Assembly: GCF_014303735.1 (NCBI RefSeq)
Contig: NZ_CP060296.1
Span: forward strand, 3,369,501 to 3,433,500
Length of the DNA: 64,000 nucleotides
Source of the DNA: Variovorax sp. PAMC28562
GTDB taxonomy: Bacteria > Pseudomonadota > Gammaproteobacteria > Burkholderiales > Burkholderiaceae_C
Direction: 5' to 3'
Shown piece by piece: positions 58,296 to 64,000 of the stretch. Positions within the stretch are counted from its first letter, which is position 1; each line of letters starts with the position of its first letter. A model generated the notes under the pieces. The model had not been told where the DNA came from and ran no database searches. It saw only the letters and a program-made list of their open reading frames with translations. A program made the translations under genes and the position numbers.

Positions 58296-59620
58296 GCGGG
58301 TTGCTCCGCGGCAGTGGCAGCGGACACGACCGGCCCGCCGCTTGCCATGCGGTCGAGCGCCACCTCGAATGCGTCGAGGCCGGCCAGCTTGCCGGACTTC
58401 AGGCACACCACGAGCGGGTCAGACGATGAGTTGGTCGAAGTCGAAGTGACATCCAGTGCCAGCGGCAACGATGGCCCGGCGAACGGACCGACCTGCAGTC
58501 GATCGATGCCGAGATGCGCCAGCACAGCGCCCGATGTTTCGCCACCCGCAATCAAAAAACGCCGCGCGCCTCGTGCGCGCAATCCGCTCGCGATGCGCCC
58601 GAGCAAGTCTTCCGCCGATGCCGCAAGGCGTGCGACGCCGAACTCGGCCTGCAACAGTGCGACATTGGCCGGCGTGTCCGATGTCGACACGGCGATCGGT
58701 CCGTCCGACATGCGCGCCTCTGCCCATGCCAGTGCGGCGCCGACAACGTCATCGCCGCGGACGTGTGCTTTCAAGTCGAGTGCCAGAACAGGATGCGAGC
58801 GCGCAAAGACTTCGAGCTGACGTCGCGTTTGTTCGGCGCAACTACCGACCAGAACGACGCCGTGGCCGCGCACTGGCGGCAAATCATCGGGCGCGCGCCG
58901 GTTGTCGAGCCAGCCGAGCTGGCGCCAAAGGGCAGGGTAGTGCGCGGCAAGCGACGAGCCGCCCGTCATCAACGGCCAGTGCACCGTGGCCTCGGCCAGA
59001 TGCGCAAGGTCTCGATGATCGGCCGCATCGGCGATGGCGCACGCTATGCCTTCGCTGCGGAGCATGGCGACGCGCTGCGCGATGGCGGCTGCGCCGGCGC
59101 GCACATCGATATGGCTGATCAACCCGACGCGCTGGGTCGTCTGCCGTTGCAGCACCCGCACGAGGTCCGGATCGGTCATCGGCGTGACGGGGTCGTCCTT
59201 CTTCGGCGATTCGCTGACCAGGCGATCACCGACGAAAAGATGGCCCTGGAAAACAGCGCGCTGGTATTCAGGAAAGGTCGGGCAGCACGCGGTGAACTCG
59301 CTGCCCGTTTGCGCCATGAGCACCTCGATACACGGCCCGATGTTGCCCGTGTCGGTGGAGTCGAAAGTGGCGCAGTACTTGAAGAAGAGTTGGCGGGCAC
59401 CAGCCGTGCGCAAGACCGAGGCGCCGGCTTCGAACAGCGCGCGCGCTTCGGCTGCGGGCGCGATGCGCGTCTTTTGCGCGATCACGACGGCGTCTGAGGT
59501 GCCGATCGAATGGGCGGAGCTGGCCGAGGTTGCAAGCAACGTCGATACGCCTTCCGCGACGAGCATCGCAGCGAGTTCGAGGCCGCCGGTGAGGTCGTCG
59601 GCTAGTCCACCAAGAATCAT
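58292..59620 (-). CDS. otnK: Four-carbon acid sugar kinase, 3-oxo-tetronate kinase type
   Basis: A 442-residue member of the four-carbon acid sugar kinase family (formerly DUF1537). The N-terminal sugar domain has GGLADDLTGGLELAAML, FFKYCATFDSTDTGNIGPCIEVL and FPEYQRAVFQGHLFVGDRLVSESP with TPMTDPDLVRVLQRQT, all hallmarks of OtnK. The C-terminal nucleotide domain has IAGGETSGAVL. It phosphorylates 3-oxo-tetronate at C4 in characterised systems. The NAD-dependent dehydrogenase that normally makes the 3-oxo acid is absent here. Site E lies 75 bp upstream. Confidence 0.85.
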   Translation of the reverse strand: MILGGLADDLTGGLELAAMLVAEGVSTLLATSASSAHSIGTSDAVVIAQKTRIAPAAEARALFEAGASVLRTAGARQLFFKYCATFDSTDTGNIGPCIEVLMAQTGSEFTACCPTFPEYQRAVFQGHLFVGDRLVSESPKKDDPVTPMTDPDLVRVLQRQTTQRVGLISHIDVRAGAAAIAQRVAMLRSEGIACAIADAADHRDLAHLAEATVHWPLMTGGSSLAAHYPALWRQLGWLDNRRAPDDLPPVRGHGVVLVGSCAEQTRRQLEVFARSHPVLALDLKAHVRGDDVVGAALAWAEARMSDGPIAVSTSDTPANVALLQAEFGVARLAASAEDLLGRIASGLRARGARRFLIAGGETSGAVLAHLGIDRLQVGPFAGPSLPLALDVTSTSTNSSSDPLVVCLKSGKLAGLDAFEVALDRMASGGPVVSAATAAEQPA

Positions 59621-59958
59621 TCGGAGCGCTCCTGGTTGGGAACTGCGGATACGGGGTGCTAAGACGGCAAGACGTCGAAGAATGCGTCAATAAAATATAT
59701 CATATATGACGATTTTTGCCGCATGGCAATCTGCTGCGCCGGCACTGTCGTGACGAGCGCACGGAGGGCGCACACGCGATCTCCGCCGCTGTTCTTGAGC
59801 AATCGCGTCTCAGGGGTGACCCGCGATTGACTAGAGGGTCGATCGATCGTTTAGACAGGCATCTAGATTACGACGTTAGCGCTAATGCCTTACACGCAAA
59901 CTCGGCACCACCAGCAAGATGTGAAACCTTCACATGACCGCCAGCTGAGCGAACTACT
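59621..59958. other. Gene-free stretch of 338 bp with promoters and site E
   Basis: No convincing ORF is present. It holds the AT-rich palindrome in front of otnK and must contain the promoters of two divergent units. It also marks the edge between the catabolic block and the IS-rich right end. Confidence 0.6.
59695..59707. promoter_or_regulatory. AT-rich palindrome, site E (before otnK)
   Basis: ATATAT-C-ATATAT, the reverse complement of site A over all 13 bases. It is 75 bp upstream of the otnK ATG. Confidence 0.65.
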
Positions 59959-61818
59959 ATGCGCCGCGAACCGTTTGTCGAAAACCACTCAGGAGGAAGC
60001 GAGCCCCCCGATGCGCCCGCAGTTGGAAGCCGGCACTCTTCGGTACAAGCGCAATGGGATTTGGTAGAGCAAGCCTTTCATCGTGACTTCGGTGGTCGTG
60101 CTGCCGCAGGCGAGCAGTGGGAAATGATCGATCGCGCATTTCGTCGGGATTTCGGTGAAGTCGCTGCCAGGAAGATCTTGAGCGGCGAGGCGCCCCGGCC
60201 GGCACGCACGCCCGTCGGCTCGGAGTCGTGTGCGAACACGGTTGATTCAACGGCATCCAATCGCAGCACAAACGGAGAGCTTGCGTCACTGCAGCCAAAG
60301 CCTCTGTCCGTTGAAGCGCGACGCACGGAGGACCGGTCAGAAGCACCTTTCGCGAGGCAAGTCGCGCTAGGCGGCCTGCTGCCGGGTCGGCAACCCATCT
60401 TTCTTGAACCGTTCGAGCCGCCCAGTGGAGAACTCGATCCAAGTAAAGGACGAATGTGGTTTTCCGCTCCAGCCTTGTTAGCGGCGGGCTTCTTTGCGAG
60501 TGCAGTCGCAGCCGCATTTTTTGCGTTTTGGGGCGCGAATCCACGTTCGGACCGAGACCTGTCCCGGGCTGTCACAAGCGTCGACGCTACGGCCGTGACC
60601 CCAGCCAATCAGAGCTTGCCTGCACCAGCTGGGCAACTGCTGGCACCCTCCCTCGATCCCGTTGGTGAGCCACGCAAGGCTTCACCGGAACAGAGTCAAA
60701 TTACGCAGAACACAGCGTCACCTCTGGACCTGAAAGCCATTCCTCCGACATCCGATCGCTTGCCCGGGCGTGCCAACGCGCCGCCATCTGTAAACAGCAA
60801 GGGTTCGACCGCTTATGCGCAAGGGCAGGCCCACAGTTCCACAACGTGGGCCGGACAGAGCACGAGCCATGTGACCGGGAGGAATGATTCCCCTGCCAGC
60901 TTCTCCTCGGATGCAACGTCTCGGCGACCGGAACCTCTACGGAGTAATGACGACCGCATTCCCTCACCTCGGCCGCCCGTCGTCATGCCCACTGTCTCTC
61001 CGGCAGTGTTGGCAGTCCGCACGCCCCAGCGCCCCGAGCCTTTTCGGGAATCCTGTGATTTTGTGAGGCGCGTGCTTGGAGACTCGCGCTGCATGGATCA
61101 CGTTGGCCTACCAGCATCAGGCGGACCTTCTCCCAGCGGCTCTGCAGCTGTTACTCCATCCGGCGGAGGCTCTTCAGGATCGTCGGTAGTTTCTGCAGCA
61201 TCCGCCAGTGGAAGCAGTTCTGCGAGCAGTGCGTCGAGTGCTGGCGTAGGTGGCGGAGCAGGCGCGGGAGCAGGAGCAGGCGCGGGAGCAGGAGCAGGAG
61301 CAGGAGCAGGAGCGGGGGGATCTGGCGGGGCTGGACCTAGCGGTGGGGCTGGCGCAGGCGCAGGCGGTTCTGGCGGTGGGGCAGGCGCAGGGGGTGGCGG
61401 ATCGGGTGGTGGTGCTGGCGGAGCTGGCGCAGGGGGTGGCGGATCGGGTGGTGGTGCTGGCGGAGCTGGCGCAGGGGGCGGCGGATCGGGTGGTGGTGCT
61501 GGCGGGGCAGGCGCAGGGGGTGGTGGATCGGGTGGTGGTGCTGGCGGGGCAGGCGCAGGGGGTAGCGGGTCAGGCGGCGGTGCTGGCGGTGGAGCTGGCG
61601 CAGGGGGCGGTGGGTCAGGCGGCGGCGGTGGAGCAGGTGGCGGTGCTGGCGGGGCTGGCGCCGGGGGTGCTGGCGCAGGCGGCGGTGGATCTGGTGGCGG
61701 AGCTGGCGCAGGGGGCGGTGGGTCAGGCGGCGGCGGTGGAGCAGGTGGCGGTGGCGGGGCAGGCGCAGGGGGTGGTGGCGGTGGCGGCTCCGGTGGAGGT
61801 GGTGCCGGCGGGCGCTGA
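59959..61818 (+). CDS. Single-span membrane protein with a Gly-rich repeat tail
   Basis: I do not recognise this 619-residue protein. Residues 32-45 (QWDLVEQAFHRDFG) are repeated at 53-66 (QWEMIDRAFRRDFG) with a 21-residue period. One membrane helix follows (about 166-192, WFSAPALLAAGFFASAVAAA). Then comes a long Ser/Pro/Thr-rich stretch with a Cys pair (366 and 378, CDFVRRVLGDSRC). From about 429 to the end the chain is almost only Gly, Ala and Ser. The start is uncertain, since no good ribosome site is seen. All frames are open through the repeats, so the tail's frame relies on continuity with the non-repetitive part. Confidence 0.6.
   Translation: MRREPFVENHSGGSEPPDAPAVGSRHSSVQAQWDLVEQAFHRDFGGRAAAGEQWEMIDRAFRRDFGEVAARKILSGEAPRPARTPVGSESCANTVDSTASNRSTNGELASLQPKPLSVEARRTEDRSEAPFARQVALGGLLPGRQPIFLEPFEPPSGELDPSKGRMWFSAPALLAAGFFASAVAAAFFAFWGANPRSDRDLSRAVTSVDATAVTPANQSLPAPAGQLLAPSLDPVGEPRKASPEQSQITQNTASPLDLKAIPPTSDRLPGRANAPPSVNSKGSTAYAQGQAHSSTTWAGQSTSHVTGRNDSPASFSSDATSRRPEPLRSNDDRIPSPRPPVVMPTVSPAVLAVRTPQRPEPFRESCDFVRRVLGDSRCMDHVGLPASGGPSPSGSAAVTPSGGGSSGSSVVSAASASGSSSASSASSAGVGGGAGAGAGAGAGAGAGAGAGAGGSGGAGPSGGAGAGAGGSGGGAGAGGGGSGGGAGGAGAGGGGSGGGAGGAGAGGGGSGGGAGGAGAGGGGSGGGAGGAGAGGSGSGGGAGGGAGAGGGGSGGGGGAGGGAGGAGAGGAGAGGGGSGGGAGAGGGGSGGGGGAGGGGGAGAGGGGGGGSGGGGAGGR
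61387..61554. repeat. Four tandem 42-bp repeats in the Gly-rich tail
   Basis: Units begin at 61387, 61429, 61471 and 61513, each encoding AGGGGSGGGAGGAG. The pattern continues in degenerate form to about 61815. Such arrays change length by slippage, so this protein may vary between strains. Confidence 0.9.
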
Positions 61819-61882
61819 AGCGCCCCTTGGGTCATAGCGTTGTCGTGACCCGGTGTTGGGGATGTCGTCGACGTGGAAGTGC

Positions 61883-62412
61883 GAGCCTGTCCTAAATTTT
61901 GTGTTCGAGGCATAGCATGACGACAAGGAGCATGTATGCCGGTGAGCAAGACGAAGCTGAAGAACGCGGCGATTGCCGCGAAGATGGCGGCGCTGCCGTC
62001 AATTCCCAAGGAACTGGTTGACCAGTTCGTCTCCGGTCCCATGACCGGTGAGGCCGTCAACGAAGCGACGGCCGCGTTCAAGAAGGCGCTCATCGAGCGC
62101 GCTCTGGGCGCCGAGATGTCGCACCACCTGGGCTACCCCAGCGGCGCGAGCAAACCCGAAGCGAGCAGTGGCAACCAGCGCAATGGCAAGAGCGCCAAGA
62201 CCGTTCTGGCCGGCGATGGCCCGCTGCGCATCGAGGTGCCCCGTGACCGCGAAGGCTCGTTCGAGCCGGTGCTCATCCCCAAGCACGAGAGGCGCTTCAC
62301 CGGTTTCGACGACAAGATCGTGGCCATGTATGCGCGCGGCATGACAATGCGCGAGATCCAGGGGTTCCTGCTCGAGAGCTACTCGGTGGAGGTCTCGCCG
62401 GAGTTCATCAGT
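61883..62412 (+). mobile_element. IS256-family element, left remnant
   Basis: A terminal-repeat-like sequence, GAGCCTGTCCTAAATTTTGT, at 61883-61902 is followed by the 5' part of an IS256-type transposase. Similarity stops after the codons for PEFIS. The rest of the element is not found on the far side of the inserted IS3-family copy, so this is a truncated remnant. Confidence 0.8.
61936..62412 (+). pseudogene. Truncated IS256-family transposase
   Basis: About 159 residues of a mutator-type transposase that is normally near 400. It has the N-terminal MPVSKTKLKN start, ALIERALGAEMSHHLGYP, GNQRNGKSAKTVL and IEVPRDREGSFEP, then MYARGMTMREIQGFLLESYSVEVSPEFIS. The coding frame then runs into foreign sequence and stops at 62460. 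The DDE catalytic core is missing, so it is inactive. Confidence 0.9.
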
Positions 62413-62429
62413 TTGAATCGCCCCGGTTT

Positions 62430-62453
62430 TGAACTGACCCCCAGAAGTTGGAC
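62430..62453. repeat. Terminal inverted repeat, orfB-side end
   Basis: 24 bases, exactly complementary to 63839-63862. Confidence 0.95.
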
Positions 62454-62469
62454 ATTGTGATCCCGCCGA

Positions 62470-63309
62470 TCAGGCGGTGTTTCTCAACCGGTATTGAACC
62501 GGGCTAAGCCCTTTCAATCGCAGCTTGAGGCGCTCGTGGTTGTAGTAGTGGATGTATTCATTCACGCCCGCTTCGAGCTCATCAACGTCGCCAAGTTTTT
62601 CAAGGTGGAAGTACTCCGCCTTGAGGGTGCCAAAGAAGCTTTCGATCACAGCATTGTCAAAGCAATTGCCTCTTCGGCTCATGCTTTGCGTTACCCCGCG
62701 ATGCGCAAGCATCGCCCGGTATGGCTGCATTTTGTAATGCCAGCCTTGGTCTGAATGTACGGCCAGTCCAGCGACGTGTTTGGCCCGCGCAAGTGCCACA
62801 TCCAACGTACCGGAGACCAAGTCGAAGACAGGGCGGCTGGCCATGCGGTGCGCGATGATCTCACCGTTGTACAAGTCTATGCAGGCCGACAGATAGAGCT
62901 TCTGCCCATTCACGTTGAACTCGGTGATGTCGGTCGCCCATTTCTCATTGGGAGCCTTCGCGCAGAAGTCTCGCTTCAGGACGTTTGGCACGTGCACATC
63001 GCTGATTTCAGGGGCGTGCCGAGAGCGCTTCCTCGCCCGAATCAGCGCGCGCAATCCCATCTCCTTCAAGAGGCGCTGGACGCACTTGTGGTTGACGGAC
63101 ACCCCAAGCGAATTGCGCAGCGCTGCCGTGATTCTTCGGTAGCCGTAGCGGCCTTTATGTTCACCGTAAACGGCGCGAACCTTTGCCTCCAAGCCGCTTG
63201 GCTCGATACGCTGGATCGCCTTGCACTGGTAGTAGAAAGTGCTGCGCGCAAGCCCTGCTGCCCGCAGCAGGTCCGCCAATTTGTGGTGATGCCTCAATCC
63301 GAGTATCAA
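62470..63309 (-). CDS. IS3-family transposase OrfB (DDE integrase domain)
   Basis: A 279-residue rve-type transposase. The HTH_21 part (HKGRYGYRRITAALR) is followed by the catalytic core with Asp in WATDITEF, Asp in AVHSDQGWHY and Glu in NAVIESFFGTLKAEYFH. It opens with TTG at 63309, just after the orfA stop. It is more likely made as an OrfAB fusion by -1 frameshifting. All catalytic residues are present, so it looks active. Confidence 0.93.
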   Translation of the reverse strand: MILGLRHHHKLADLLRAAGLARSTFYYQCKAIQRIEPSGLEAKVRAVYGEHKGRYGYRRITAALRNSLGVSVNHKCVQRLLKEMGLRALIRARKRSRHAPEISDVHVPNVLKRDFCAKAPNEKWATDITEFNVNGQKLYLSACIDLYNGEIIAHRMASRPVFDLVSGTLDVALARAKHVAGLAVHSDQGWHYKMQPYRAMLAHRGVTQSMSRRGNCFDNAVIESFFGTLKAEYFHLEKLGDVDELEAGVNEYIHYYNHERLKLRLKGLSPVQYRLRNTA

Positions 63310-63821
63310 GCGCGCTTTGTCGGCGCAAGTGATCTCTTCGCCCGGATCAAGGCGTGCACTTTTTTTAAGTACGCGACCTCAGCGCGCAGTCGCTCGTTCT
63401 CTTCGCGCAGGGTGTCCGTCGAATCGGGGATGGCCTCGGGCGGTGTCTCTGAGCAGCGTCGTTCTGGCTTCATATCTGGCTTTGGCATGGTGTTCCCCAG
63501 AGCTTGCGCGTCGCCCTCAGCAATGTCGCGTCGCCAGACCACAACCTGGTTCGGATTGCGGATGTCATAGATGGCGGCGACCCGACGGCTGGACAGTCGT
63601 TCACGGTCCTGATGTAACAGAACCTGCAGCTTGAATGCCGAACTGTATGCGCTGCGCTTGGGGCGTAGACCGTCGATGCCGTGGAGGCGGTAGTGGCTCA
63701 CCCAGGTACGGATTTTCTCCTCGGGCACTTTCCACCGCCGCGCCAAGAGCTTTGCGCCGCCTTCACCTTCTAGAAAGCTATTGACGACCTGGAGCTTGAA
63801 CTCTGTCTCGTACTTCTCCAT
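63306..63821 (-). CDS. IS3-family transposase OrfA (helix-turn-helix)
   Basis: A 171-residue DNA-binding protein typical of the IS150 group, with two HTH units (EFKLQVVNSFLEGEGGAKLLARRWKVPEEKIRTWVSHYRLHG and its partner FKLQVLLHQDRERLSSRRVAAIYDI). It ends in a leucine-zipper-like helix (LREENERLRAEVAYLKK) immediately before the slippery A7 run. Confidence 0.92.
   Translation of the reverse strand: MEKYETEFKLQVVNSFLEGEGGAKLLARRWKVPEEKIRTWVSHYRLHGIDGLRPKRSAYSSAFKLQVLLHQDRERLSSRRVAAIYDIRNPNQVVVWRRDIAEGDAQALGNTMPKPDMKPERRCSETPPEAIPDSTDTLREENERLRAEVAYLKKVHALIRAKRSLAPTKRA
63360..63366 (-). other. Predicted -1 frameshift site of the IS3-family element
   Basis: On the minus strand the run A-AAA-AAA-G lies at the end of the OrfA zipper. 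A -1 slip there joins OrfA to the OrfB frame through about 19 linker residues, giving the OrfAB transposase usual for the family. Confidence 0.75.
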
Positions 63822-63838
63822 GGGACTCCTTGAAGTTC

Positions 63839-63862
63839 GTCCAACTTCTGGGGGTCAGTTCA
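63839..63862. repeat. Terminal inverted repeat, orfA-side end
   Basis: 24 bases, exactly complementary to 62430-62453. Confidence 0.95.
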
Positions 63863-64000
63863 GATTCGTGGAGGCTGATTGCTAGGGCAGCGGGTGAACT
63901 TGAACTGCGTTCAGCCCCTTACCGAAGACCGTGCAGCACTTCGTCTCGGCACGTTAGGAAGGCCAGCAGAACGGGTTTGGGCCAGCTCATGTCATAGCCT

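Larger units (their letters stand above)
62430..63862 (-). mobile_element. IS3-family (IS150 group) insertion sequence
   Basis: A 1433-bp element bounded by perfect 24-bp inverted repeats at 62430-62453 and 63839-63862, beginning TGAACTGACCCCC and ending in CA as usual for IS3. It contains orfA and orfB on the minus strand with a frameshift site. I see no target duplication: the flanks read GGTTT on the left and GATTC on the right. Confidence 0.92.

Noticed and set aside
61387..61554. Possible CRISPR array
   Set aside because: The repeats are contiguous 42-bp coding units without spacers.
61098..62093. Minus-strand frame encoding a 331-residue proline-rich protein
   Set aside because: It is the mirror of the Gly-rich repeats; GGC/GGT repeats read backwards give Pro codons. 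It also crosses the IS256 boundary, and its non-repeat ends show nothing.

Overview
The window is GC-rich DNA densely packed with genes. Its content points to a betaproteobacterium of the order Burkholderiales, most likely Comamonadaceae and perhaps Variovorax. This rests on the ilvIHC-pssA-leuA order, Bug/TctC-type binding proteins, PobA with an IclR-type regulator, several peripheral catabolic operons, and IS3/IS256-family transposase types. The genus is an inference from gene content only; no rRNA or tRNA gene is present.

Region 1 (1-6518) is housekeeping branched-chain amino acid synthesis: the 3' end of ilvI/ilvB, then ilvH, ilvC and a strong terminator. pssA follows, then a 17-codon leucine-rich leader ORF with an attenuator hairpin, then two different 2-isopropylmalate synthases in tandem. 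Region 2 (6572-19740) holds a PBP7-like peptidase, an IclR regulator, the aat-bpt N-degron transferases, an orphan molybdopterin-binding oxidoreductase subunit, pobA with its divergent IclR regulator, a two-component system followed by a DegP/HtrA protease, and an AT-richer DUF1266-like gene. A small hypothetical gene, a hydratase-like gene and a cysteine-free IscR-like regulator lead into the next region.

Region 3 (21812-33235) is a complete aldarate (glucarate/galactarate) locus. Three dehydratases feed 5-keto-4-deoxyglucarate, which can leave either through KdgD plus a semialdehyde dehydrogenase to 2-oxoglutarate or through GarL plus GarR to pyruvate and glycerate. A LacI-type regulator has a palindromic operator next to it and a related site between garD and garL. 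Region 4 (33329-39886) pairs an extradiol-type dioxygenase and a fumarylacetoacetase-family hydrolase with a Liv-type ABC transporter, in which permease and ATPase are fused. MltB, an Lrp/AsnC regulator with a divergent orphan acetolactate synthase, and two small secreted or membrane proteins follow.

Region 5 (44657-59707) is the most interesting. It has a dipeptide-type ABC importer, an N,N-dimethylformamidase-like protein, a cytoplasmic penicillin-acylase-type Ntn hydrolase, a class III aminotransferase, a CaiB-type CoA transferase, a GntR regulator, and an OtnK/OtnC-type kinase-aldolase pair. An AT-rich palindrome (core TATATGATATA) recurs at five places, each in front of a transcription unit. 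I infer one regulon that imports, deacylates, transaminates and degrades an unknown amide. Region 6 (59959-64000) has a single-span membrane protein with a 21-residue internal duplication and a roughly 190-residue Gly/Ala/Ser tail made by 42-bp tandem repeats. After it come a broken IS256-family element and an intact IS3-family element with 24-bp inverted repeats.
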